DNA from: Paracoccus yibinensis
GTDB lineage: Bacteria > Pseudomonadota > Alphaproteobacteria > Rhodobacterales > Rhodobacteraceae
Direction of reading: 5' to 3'
Assembly (NCBI RefSeq): GCF_030846195.1
Contig: NZ_JAVCWH010000005.1
Span: forward strand, 124,001-188,000
DNA length: 64,000 nt
A program made the translations under genes and the position numbers. Position 1 is the first letter of the stretch, and every line of letters begins with the position of its first letter. Shown here one piece after another: positions 56,669-64,000 of this stretch. The notes under the pieces are model-generated. The model was not told the DNA's origin. It did not search any database and was given only the letters and a program-made list of their open reading frames with translations.

Positions 56669-58754
56669 TCACCATGTGTACTTGACCGTCGCCGACAGGG
56701 TGCGGCCCTCGCCGAAGAAGCAGCCGAAACTGGAACAGCTTGCGACATAGGCCTTGTCGGTCAGGTTGGACACGTTCAGCGCGGCCTCGACATTGCCGCG
56801 GGTATAGCTGGCGCCCAGATCCACCAGGGTCTGGCTGTCCAGATCCAGGGTATTGGCCTCATCCCCGAAGTGTTCGCCCACATGGCGAATGCCGCCGCCC
56901 GCGCGAATGCCGTTGCCGAAGTCGCGCATCACCCACAGGCTTGCCAGATGCTTGGGCGCGTTGGGCAGGGCATTGCCCTCGTCTTCGCCTTCAAGCTGTT
57001 CGGTATCGTTATAAGCATAGGAGGCCTGCACGTCCCAGCCATCCGCGACGGTAGCGATGGCCGACAGTTCCAGCCCGCGCGACTTCGCCTCGCCGATCTG
57101 GCGCAGGCCGCTGCGGGTTTCGCCGTCGATCTGCTCGGACACCGGGCGGGTCAGGTTGGTCTGGCGCAGATCGTAGATGGCAGCAGTGAACAGCCCCTCG
57201 AAGGCGGTGGGGCTGTATTTCAGGCCCACTTCCCACTGCTTGCCTTCGGTCGGTTGCAGGGCCGCGCCCTCGATGTCGGTGCCCGGCAGCGGCTCGAACG
57301 AGGTCGAATAGCTGGCATAGGGCAGAAGCCCGTTGGCGAAGGCATAGCCCAGGCCCAGCCGTCCCGTCACCTGGCTGTCGTCAAAGCCTGAATCCGCGCC
57401 ATAGGATAGGCCGTCCTGTTCCGCCCGGTCATAGCGGATGCCGGCCGATCCGCGCCAGTTGCCCAGGGACACCTCGTCCTGGGCGTAAAGGCCGATCTGC
57501 TTGAAGGTGATGTCGCGCCCGCCCCGGAAGCCGTCCAGCGTGACCGCATCGGGGTTATAGACCGGGTTCGACGGATCCAGCGGCGCCGCCGTGCCGAAGA
57601 TGGTGAAGTCTTCCGAATCGTATTTCTGCACGTCCAGCCCAAGCAGCACCTGGTGCGTCGCCGCACCCGTCACGATCTCGCCCGACAGGCGGGTGTCGGC
57701 GCTTATGGTCTGGCTGTCCTCGCTCTGGCGGATGGTGGTGCGGTCGAAGGTGCCGTCCGCGTTCAGCGGACAGAAGAAGGCGCAGGAGGTTGCGTCGTAG
57801 TTCCAGTCGAAATCCTCATAGCGCACGCCCTGTGACAGGGTCCAGCCGTTCGCCAGCTCGTGGCTGACCTCGACCCCCAGGGTGAACAGCTTGCGGTCGC
57901 TGTCATCGAAATCCGGTTCGCCCGCGTTCAGGTCGCGCAGGTCGTCCAGGTCGCCCGATTGCGTCAGCGCATAGGGCACGCCCACCGGCGTGATGGGGGA
58001 ATCCTTTGTATAGGACGACAGGAAGTCGATGGTCGTCGCCTCGTCCGGGGTCCAGCGGACCGCGCCTGCCAGATAGCCGCGCGTGTTGTCCAGGTCATCG
58101 ACCTGGGTGCGGATGTCGCGGCCCGTCCCGGTCAGGCGCCATGACAGGTCCGCGTCGGGGGCACGGTTCACGTCGAAGAACAGCTGCTTGCCTTCGTCGC
58201 TGTCGAGGCCCAGCCCGATCTCGCCGAAATCGGTGGACTGGGCGCGCTTCTGGACCTGGTTGATGATCCCTGCAGGCGAGCCGGAACCATAAAGCGAGGA
58301 CGACGGTCCGCGCAGAACCTCGACCTGCTGCATCCCGTAGATCTCGTAATCGACGGCGCCGAACAGGCGGCCTTGGCGCAGTCCGTTCACATATTGCGCG
58401 CGTTCCCCGGGAAAGCCCCGCAGGGTCGGGTTGTTGAAGCGCGGGTCGTTGCCGAAGGGCTGGCCCAGCACGCCGGCGGAATAGTTCAGCGCCTCGCCCA
58501 GGTTCTCGGAACCTTGCTCGGTGATCTGCTCCTCGGTCACGACGCTGATGGATTGCTGCGCCTCGCTGATCGGCACCGACGACTTCGTGGCCTGCGCGCC
58601 ATTGGCGAAATAGCCCGCGACGTCATCCACGGTCAGGGTGATGTCGCCCAGGACAAAGACCGAGTCGTCGGCAGGGGTGGCGGCATCCTGCGCCAAGGCG
58701 GGACAGGCCAAGGGCAAGCGCGCTGACGCTGGCCAGGAAAAGGGAACCGGACAT
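56669..58754 (-). CDS. TonB-dependent siderophore receptor with apparent frameshift in the signal peptide
   Basis: A FhuA/FhuE-type receptor of about 690 residues. The plug has SVPISEAQQSISVVTEEQITEQGSENLGEALNYSAGV and VEVLRGPSSSLYGSGSPAG; the barrel ends ATVKYTW. The natural start seems to be ATG 58754, with AGG upstream, encoding MSGSLFLASVSALAL, a good signal peptide start. The continuing part CPALAQDAAT lies in another frame. A single extra base around 58704-58711 would explain this. The frame that reaches the barrel opens at 58801 with an odd Pro-rich N-terminus and no signal peptide. Either a sequencing error or a real inactivating frameshift. First gene of the fhu operon. Confidence 0.8.
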
Positions 58755-58821
58755 AGGGAACCTGCTGGAAGCCGCTGGGCAATTGTTGGACGGGCAAGCA
58801 TTCACCCGATCCTGAGCCTCG

Positions 58822-58845
58822 CGTCAAGGATTCCCGACTAAATTT
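58822..58845 (-). promoter_or_regulatory. Candidate promoter and operator of the receptor-fhu operon
   Basis: On the minus strand TTGACG (58822-58827) is followed 17 bases later by a weak TGAATG -10. Just upstream of it is the decamer AAATTTAGTC (58836-58845), the reverse complement of the one in front of the SIP gene. This placement upstream of -35 fits an activator site. Tentative. Confidence 0.35.
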
Positions 58846-58853
58846 ATCTGTCT

Positions 58854-60164
58854 TTAACCCTGCTGTGGCATGTCCATGCCTTGCAACGCACGGGGCCGTG
58901 GACCGCCGGTGGCCCAGTCCAGCAGCTCGGCGGTATGGACGACCGGAACGCCGGTGCCCGATCCGATCTGCATCATGCAGCCGATGTTCCCGGCGCTGAT
59001 GACCTGGGGCATGGTCGCCTCCAGCGTGGCGACCTTGCGCGCCTTCAGTTCCGCGCTGATGGCCGGCTGCATCAGGTTATAGGTGCCCGCCGATCCGCAG
59101 CAGATATGACTGTCCTTCGGCTCCAGCACGATGAATCCGGCATCGGCCAGCAACTCCTTGGGCGTGGCCTTGATCTGCTGGCCGTGCTGCAGCGAACAGG
59201 CGGCATGATAGCCGACGCGCAGCGGGGGGGCATGTGTCGCGTCCGACAGGCCCAGATCGGCCATGACCTCTGTGATGTCGCGGGCCAGACCGGCCACGCG
59301 CGCGGCGTCAGCTTCCAGCGGGTCGCCCGCGAACATGTGGCCGTAATCCTTGACCGTGGTCCCGCAGCCCGAGGTATTGATGACCACGGCGTCCAGTCCC
59401 TCGCCGTCCACTTCGGCCATGACCGCACGGATGTTGGCCGCGGCCATCGCGTGGCTTTCGTCGGTGCGGCCCATGTGATGGGTCAGCGCGCCGCAGCAGC
59501 CCATCCCCTTGGAGATCACCACTTCGCAGCCGTGGCGGCGCAGCAGGCGGATGGTGGCGTCGTTGATGTCGGTGTTCAGCGCCCTTTGCGCGCAGCCCAC
59601 CAGCAGCGCCACCCGCTTGCGGCGCGGGCCTTGGGCGGCGAAGACCTGCGGGCGGTCGTTCAGGCTGGGCGGCGGGATGTCGCGCGGCGCCATGTCCAGC
59701 ATCGCGCGCAGCCGGGGATCGGGCATCAGCTTGCGAAGCGGACGGCCCAGTTTCGCGCCACGCAGCGCCAGCCGGAAGCGTCCGGGATAGGGCAGGATCT
59801 TCGCCAGCATCCAGCGCAGCAGCCGGTCGGGCAGGGGGCGGCGATAGTTGGCCTCGATATATTCCCGCGCGTGATCGACCAGGTGCATGTAATGCACGCC
59901 CGACGGGCAGGTGGTCATGCAGGACAGGCAGGACAGGCAGCGGTCGATATGCTGGACGGTCTTCGCGTCCGGCACGCGGTTGTTTTCCAGCATGTCCTTG
60001 ATCAGATAGATCCGCCCCCGCGGGCTGTCCAACTCGTCGCCCAAGACCTTGTAGGTCGGGCAGGTCGCGGTGCAGAACCCGCAATGGACGCAGGTCCGCA
60101 GGATCTCGTTCGAGCGCGCGGTCAGCGGATCGGCCAGTTGCTGGGCGGTAAAGGTCGTTTGCAT
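58854..60164 (-). CDS. glcF: Glycolate oxidase iron-sulfur subunit GlcF
   Basis: A 436-residue protein with two 4Fe-4S ferredoxin motifs near the N-terminus (CVHCGFCTATCPTY and CLSCLSCMTTCPSG) and two CCG-type cysteine domains (GMGCCGALTHH; DSHICCGSAGTYNL). It passes electrons from the GlcDE flavoproteins to the membrane quinone pool during oxidation of glycolate to glyoxylate. The third gene of the leftward glcDEF operon, starting 3 bases after the glcE stop. No terminator was recognised in the short gap to the fhu promoter. Confidence 0.93.
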   Translation of the reverse strand: MQTTFTAQQLADPLTARSNEILRTCVHCGFCTATCPTYKVLGDELDSPRGRIYLIKDMLENNRVPDAKTVQHIDRCLSCLSCMTTCPSGVHYMHLVDHAREYIEANYRRPLPDRLLRWMLAKILPYPGRFRLALRGAKLGRPLRKLMPDPRLRAMLDMAPRDIPPPSLNDRPQVFAAQGPRRKRVALLVGCAQRALNTDINDATIRLLRRHGCEVVISKGMGCCGALTHHMGRTDESHAMAAANIRAVMAEVDGEGLDAVVINTSGCGTTVKDYGHMFAGDPLEADAARVAGLARDITEVMADLGLSDATHAPPLRVGYHAACSLQHGQQIKATPKELLADAGFIVLEPKDSHICCGSAGTYNLMQPAISAELKARKVATLEATMPQVISAGNIGCMMQIGSGTGVPVVHTAELLDWATGGPRPRALQGMDMPQQG

Positions 60165-60167
60165 CGG

Positions 60168-61262
60168 TCAGGCGTCCATCAGGCCGGGGTTGAGGATGCC
60201 CGCCGGGTCGAAGCTGCGGCGCAGCCCGTCCTGCAGCCGCGCGACGGCCGGGGCCAGCGGCGGGAAGGCCGGCCCTTCCGCGCCTGCGCGGCGAACCAGC
60301 GTGGCATGGGCGGAGAGGGCACGCGGGTTGCCGGGTCCGCGATACCAGATCAGGCCTCCGCCCCAGTCCAGCGAACAGTCCCCGCCCAGGGCCCGCAGGC
60401 CGTTGCAGAGGCCGGGCGCATCGGTGGGCTTGCACAGAATCCGCCACAGCGGGCCGCCGCCTGCGAAATGCGCCACGTCGCGGATGGCTTGCCAGGGGGC
60501 ATCGTCCAAAACCTCGGGGCGGTGATCCGCCAGCAGCGCCAGAAGCCGGTCGCGGCGATAGGCAAGCTGGCCCTCCAGGCCCTCGATCCGCAGGTAGGCC
60601 GTGCCCTCGACATGGACCGCGCCCGATACCTCGAAAGGTGTGGACAAGGCGGCCGTGAAGATGCGCAGCGCCGTCGCTTCGTCGGTGCCGGGAAAGGCCA
60701 GCGTCGTGCGGGCGGGCAGCAGCGGCAGGGTCTTCAACACCACCTCGGTCAGCACGGCCAGGGTGCCGTGCGATCCGGCCAGCAGCTTGGACAGGTCCAG
60801 CCCGGTGACGTTCTTCATTACCCGCCCGCCGTTCTTCAGCACGCGGCCCCGCCCGTCCACGAAGCGCACCCCCAGCAGATGATCCCGGCAGGCCCCCGCC
60901 AGCAAACGGCGCGGGCCGCTGGCATTGGCGGCGACCATGCCGCCCAGGGTGGGCGTGCCGTTCCCGCCCAGCACGCCGCGCATGTCAGGCGGCTCGAAGG
61001 CCAGGGCCTGTCCTTCGGCAGCCAGCATCCGTTCGATTTCCGGCAGGGGCGTGCCGGGGCGGGCGATCAGCGTCATCTCGCCCGGCGAATAGGTGACGAC
61101 ACCGGACAGGCGTGACAGGGTCAGGGTTTCGCCGGGGGCGCGGTTTTCCACCCGCGTGCCGCCGCCCGCGATGCGCAGGGGAGTGCGGCGGGCGTGGCAG
61201 TCGGCCAGGATCTCCGCGACCTCGGCCTCGGTCGCGGGGGCAAGATCAAGGGCTACACTCAT
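60168..61262 (-). CDS. glcE: Glycolate oxidase FAD-binding subunit GlcE
   Basis: A 364-residue FAD-linked subunit, start at 61262 overlapping the glcD stop (ATGA); the frame upstream is the glcD shadow. The FAD-binding type 4 domain shows PLRIAGGGTR, MTLIARPGTPLPEIERMLAAEGQALAFEPPD, GNGTPTLGGMVAANASGPRRLLAGACRDHLLG and GLDLSKLLAGSHGTLAVLTEV. The C-terminus RSFDPAGILNPGLM is typical. It is shorter than GlcD, as expected. It functions as a complex with GlcD and GlcF. Confidence 0.93.
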   Translation of the reverse strand: MSVALDLAPATEAEVAEILADCHARRTPLRIAGGGTRVENRAPGETLTLSRLSGVVTYSPGEMTLIARPGTPLPEIERMLAAEGQALAFEPPDMRGVLGGNGTPTLGGMVAANASGPRRLLAGACRDHLLGVRFVDGRGRVLKNGGRVMKNVTGLDLSKLLAGSHGTLAVLTEVVLKTLPLLPARTTLAFPGTDEATALRIFTAALSTPFEVSGAVHVEGTAYLRIEGLEGQLAYRRDRLLALLADHRPEVLDDAPWQAIRDVAHFAGGGPLWRILCKPTDAPGLCNGLRALGGDCSLDWGGGLIWYRGPGNPRALSAHATLVRRAGAEGPAFPPLAPAVARLQDGLRRSFDPAGILNPGLMDA

Positions 61263-62707
61263 TCCGCAGCCCTCGCCCGATGCGTGGCGCTGGCGTCCAG
61301 CGGAAAGACCTTGGCGGGGTTCAGCAGCCATTGCGGGTCGAACACGTCCTTCACCTGCATCTGGATCGCCAAGTCGCCCGGCGCATACTGGTCCGACATC
61401 AGGTCGCGCTTTTCCACGCCCACCCCATGTTCGCCGGTCAGGCAGCCGCCCACCTCGACACACAAGCGCAGGATGTCGGCGCCAAAGGCCTCGGCGCGCG
61501 CCAGATCGCCCGGCTTGTTGGCGTCAAACAGGATCAGCGGGTGCATGTTGCCGTCGCCCGCATGGAAGACATTCGCGACCTCCAGCCCGTGTTGGCGCGA
61601 CAGCTCGCCGATCCGGCGCAGGGTATGGGGCAACTGGCCCACCGGCACGGTGCCGTCCAGGCAGATATAGTCGCCCAACCGTCCCATCGCGCCAAAGGCC
61701 GACTTGCGGCCCTTCCAGATCGCCAGGGCCTCGTCGGCATTGCGGCTTTCGCGGAACTCGACCGGGTTCAGGGCCTCCGCAATGGCGCGGATGCGGGCGA
61801 TCTGGTCGTCGATCTCGGCCTTGGATCCCTCGACCTCGACGATCAGGACGGCGGGGCAATCGGGGTATCCGGCCTTGGCGAAGGCCTCGACAGCGCGCAG
61901 GCAGGGTTCGTCCATGTATTCGATGGCGACCGGCAGCACGCCCGACCGAATGATGTTGGCCACGCATTCGCCCGCGACCTCGGGGGAATCGAAGCCGATC
62001 AGCACCGGCCGCGCGCCTTCCGGGCGGGGCAGGATGCGCAAGGTGGCCTCGGTCACGATGCCAAGCTGGCCCTCGGACCCGCAGAGGACGCCCAGCAGGT
62101 CCAGGCCCGCCGGGCCCAGTTCCGGCCCGCCCAGTTCCACGACCTCTCCGCTGGTCAGGACCACGGTCGCGCCCAGAAGGTTGTTGGTCGTGACGCCGTA
62201 TTTCAGGCAATGCGCCCCGCCCGAGTTCATCGCGATATTGCCCGCGATGGTGCAGGCCAGTTGCGAAGACGGGTCGGGTGCGTAGAAGAAGCCGTGGGGC
62301 TCCAGCTCCGCGCTGACCGACAGGTTGGTGACCCCGGTCTGAACGCGGATGAAGCGGTTGTCGGTGTCGATCTCCAGCACGTCGCGCAGGCGCATGGTGC
62401 CCAGGATCACGCAATCGGCCGTGGGCAGCGCGCCGCCTGCCAGGGATGTCCCCGCCCCGCGCGGCACCACCGGCACGCCCATGTCGCCGCAGACCTTCAT
62501 CACCGCCGCAACCTCGGCCGTCGTGCGCGGCAGGACCACGGCCAGCGGTGGGCAACGGTATGCCGTCAGCGCATCGCATTCATAGGCGCGGGTTTCCTGG
62601 GGATCGTCGATCACCGCATCGGGCGGAAGAACCGCACGCAGGGCGGCGACGATCTGCGGACCGCGCGCAATCACCCCCGCATCGGGTGTCGGCATGGCGA
62701 TGGACAT
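61259..62707 (-). CDS. glcD: Glycolate oxidase FAD-linked catalytic subunit GlcD
   Basis: A 482-residue catalytic subunit. FAD motif VPRGAGTSLAGGALP, then IAGNIAMNSGGAHCLKYGVTTNN, CGSEGQLGIVTEATLR, and the active-site region with VFHAGDGNMHPL and GCLTGEHGVGVEKR. It oxidises glycolate (perhaps also lactate) to the keto acid. The start at 62707 has GGAGG 9 bases upstream. First gene of the operon, divergent from a FadR-type regulator; an operator-like palindrome lies between them. Confidence 0.94.
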   Translation of the reverse strand: MSIAMPTPDAGVIARGPQIVAALRAVLPPDAVIDDPQETRAYECDALTAYRCPPLAVVLPRTTAEVAAVMKVCGDMGVPVVPRGAGTSLAGGALPTADCVILGTMRLRDVLEIDTDNRFIRVQTGVTNLSVSAELEPHGFFYAPDPSSQLACTIAGNIAMNSGGAHCLKYGVTTNNLLGATVVLTSGEVVELGGPELGPAGLDLLGVLCGSEGQLGIVTEATLRILPRPEGARPVLIGFDSPEVAGECVANIIRSGVLPVAIEYMDEPCLRAVEAFAKAGYPDCPAVLIVEVEGSKAEIDDQIARIRAIAEALNPVEFRESRNADEALAIWKGRKSAFGAMGRLGDYICLDGTVPVGQLPHTLRRIGELSRQHGLEVANVFHAGDGNMHPLILFDANKPGDLARAEAFGADILRLCVEVGGCLTGEHGVGVEKRDLMSDQYAPGDLAIQMQVKDVFDPQWLLNPAKVFPLDASATHRARAAE

Positions 62708-62742
62708 GGCTTTGCCTCCGGTGTTCAGGCTTTGGTAAAATA

Positions 62743-62763
62743 AATTGACCAAGCATGTCAATT
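62743..62763. promoter_or_regulatory. Palindromic operator with overlapping divergent promoters, glc locus
   Basis: AATTGAC and GTCAATT form a perfect inverted repeat with a 7-base spacer. A second, TTGGT-N11-ACCAA (62732-62752), overlaps it. Rightward, TTGACC (62745-62750) with TGAAAT (62768-62773) at 17-base spacing forms a promoter for the regulator gene. Leftward, a perfect TTGACA (complement of 62756-62761) could be the glcD -35. FadR-family proteins bind such TTGGT/ACCAA and GTC-type palindromes, so the adjacent regulator most likely controls both directions here. Confidence 0.65.
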
Positions 62764-62797
62764 GCGATGAAATGGGCGCGACGCTAGGGTTCGTGCC

Positions 62798-63574
62798 ATG
62801 AGCGACTTTTCCATCCGCCCCGAACGCGCGGCCGAGGCCGTGGCGCGGCACATCGAGACGCTGATCCTCGAGGGATCGCTGGCCCCCGACGAAGGGCTTT
62901 TGCCAGAGCGCGACTTGGCGGCGCGGCTGAACGTGTCGCGCCCGACGCTGCGGGACGGGCTGAAGATCCTGCAGGATCGCGGGCTGCTGACCGGCGAAAA
63001 GGGGCGGGGGCTGCGGGTGGCGTCCCTGGGCAGGGGGGCGATCACCGATCCGCTGATTGCGCTGCTGGCCGACCATCCCGAGGTCGAGGATGATTACCTG
63101 GATTTCCGCGACGTTGTGGAAAGCCATGCGGCCGGACTGGCCGCGCTGCGGGCCACGGAACTGGACCGCAACCGCATCGCCGCCGCCCTGGACGCGATCG
63201 AAGCCGCCCATGTCGCCGCCCTTCCCGCAGACGAGGCCGAGGCCGACGCCGCCTTGCATCAGGCCATCTATGAGGCGAGCCACAACCTTGTCCTGCTTCA
63301 GATCATGCGGGCGCTGTCGGGCAACCTGCGCAGCAATGTCGCGCGGAACCGTGGGCGGATGTTTACACTGCCCCGGATCCGCGACCATCTGCGCGACCAG
63401 CATCGCGCCATCGGATCCGCGATCCTGTCGGGGGATCCCGATGCCGCCCGGACTGCGGCCCATGCGCATCTGGCCTATGTCCGCAAGGCCGCCCGCGACA
63501 TCGCCGAATCGCAGGCCCATGACGAAACCGCCCGCCGCCGCCAGTCCGGCGGGGGGCTGGGACAGCGGCGCTGA
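62798..63574 (+). CDS. glcC: FadR/GntR-family transcriptional regulator of the glycolate genes (GlcC-like)
   Basis: A 258-residue regulator. Residues about 10-75 are the GntR winged helix (LLPERDLAARLNVSRPTLRDGLKILQDRGLL). The rest is the all-helical FCD ligand domain: DFRDVVESHAAGLAALRAT, DAALHQAIYEASHN (metal-binding Asp and His), and RDHLRDQHRAIGSAI with another His. Such domains bind carboxylates, here presumably glycolate. It is divergent from glcDEF and overlaps the glycerate kinase gene by one base. GlcC is inferred from context; it could also resemble LldR or PdhR. Confidence 0.85.
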   Translation: MSDFSIRPERAAEAVARHIETLILEGSLAPDEGLLPERDLAARLNVSRPTLRDGLKILQDRGLLTGEKGRGLRVASLGRGAITDPLIALLADHPEVEDDYLDFRDVVESHAAGLAALRATELDRNRIAAALDAIEAAHVAALPADEAEADAALHQAIYEASHNLVLLQIMRALSGNLRSNVARNRGRMFTLPRIRDHLRDQHRAIGSAILSGDPDAARTAAHAHLAYVRKAARDIAESQAHDETARRRQSGGGLGQRR

Positions 63575-64000
63575 TGACGGACCCCGCCGCTTTCCTGCGC
63601 CGCCTGTTCGACCGCGCCGTCCAGGCCGCCGATCCCATGCGGATGCTGGCGGCCCATCTGCCGCCCAAGCCGCCCGGCCGGGTGGTCGTTGTCGGTGCGG
63701 GCAAGGCCAGCGCGCGGATGGCCGAGGCGGTCGAGGCCGCCTGGGGACCGTGCGAGGGGCTGGTCATCACCCGCCATGGCCATGCCCGCCCCTGCCGCGG
63801 GATCGAGATTGCCCTTGCCGCCCATCCCGTCCCCGACGAGGCAGGGACCCAGGCCACACTGCGGATGCTGTCGCTGCTGGACGGCCTGGGACAGGATGAT
63901 TTCGTGCTGGCGCTGATCTCGGGCGGGGCCTCGGCGCTGCTTTGCGCCCCGGCCGAGGGCGTGACCTTGGCAGAAAAGCAGGCCGTGAATGCTGCATTGT
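63574..64000 (+). CDS. Glycerate 2-kinase (GckA/TtuD type, DUF4147), 3' truncated by the window
   Basis: The first 142 residues of a kinase converting glycerate to 2-phosphoglycerate. The N-terminal Rossmann part is visible: AAHLPPKPPGRVVVVGAGKAS, ITRHGHA and HPVPDEAG, then LALISGGASALLCAPAEGV, all typical of the MOFRL/DUF4147 glycerate kinase family. Its ATG overlaps the regulator stop (TGATG). Next to glcDEF this suggests a route from glycolate via glyoxylate and tartronate semialdehyde to glycerate and then to the central pathway. Confidence 0.87.
   Translation, partial: MTDPAAFLRRLFDRAVQAADPMRMLAAHLPPKPPGRVVVVGAGKASARMAEAVEAAWGPCEGLVITRHGHARPCRGIEIALAAHPVPDEAGTQATLRMLSLLDGLGQDDFVLALISGGASALLCAPAEGVTLAEKQAVNAAL

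Noticed and set aside
58755..58801. Start of the fhu receptor at ATG 58801 with an intact frame
   Set aside because: It gives a Pro/Arg-rich N-terminus without a signal peptide, while the neighbouring frame has a proper signal peptide start; a frameshift explains the data better.
58881..61115. A 744-codon plus-strand frame opposite glcF and glcE
   Set aside because: Shadow of the conserved iron-sulfur and flavin subunits; no recognisable motif or ribosome site.

Overview
The window is a chromosomal segment of a high-GC alphaproteobacterium, most likely Rhodobacteraceae and close to Paracoccus. This rests on gene content and style: a fused cysNC, a DUF2125-type secreted protein, Hint_2/RTX proteins, GlcDEF next to a glycerate 2-kinase, and very GC-rich third codon positions. 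I could not run a search, so genus is inference. I see no rRNA, tRNA, CRISPR array, insertion sequence or prophage. Genes are dense, many overlap by 4 bases (ATGA), and only one gap exceeds 300 bases (29121-29545).

Left part (1-8850): the 3' end of a pqiB-like MCE gene and its lipoprotein partner pqiC, then a less ordinary block. A leftward operon encodes a PAP2/haloperoxidase-type phosphatase with a Gly-Glu-His tandem repeat at its N-terminus, a 74-residue protein, a subtilisin-like S8 peptidase without a signal peptide and a small Cys-rich zinc-ribbon protein. A large winged-helix/TPR regulator is divergent from it, followed by an EEP-family nuclease/phosphatase. This is the best candidate for an undescribed functional unit.

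Middle part (8888-42987): mostly housekeeping. It holds an inositol-phosphatase family (CysQ-like) gene, pmbA/tldE, a DUF2125 secreted protein, a short crotonase, a cystine-type ABC importer, glucokinase, tamA-tamB (TamB with about five tandem 99-residue units), a secreted CAP-RTX protein, nadABC (nadA from TTG), cysD-cysNC, a substrate-domain-less Hsp70, an AI-2E family permease, nhaA, an SLC13/RCK transporter, a large RTX-Hint protein and katG.

Right part (43026-58754) is an iron-acquisition island. It contains a FepBDGC-type importer; a TonB-dependent receptor with convergent AraC regulator and a divergent siderophore-interacting reductase; and a leftward receptor-fhuD-fhuB-fhuC operon that ends in a type I ABC exporter gene. 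The first gene of that operon appears to carry a one-base frameshift in its signal peptide. A decamer, GACTAAATTT, is present both in front of the reductase and in front of the frameshifted receptor.

Right end (58854-64000): the glycolate oxidase genes glcDEF read leftward from a palindromic operator region. A FadR-type regulator and the start of a glycerate 2-kinase gene read rightward from it. Together they outline glycolate to glyoxylate oxidation plus the last step of glycerate use.
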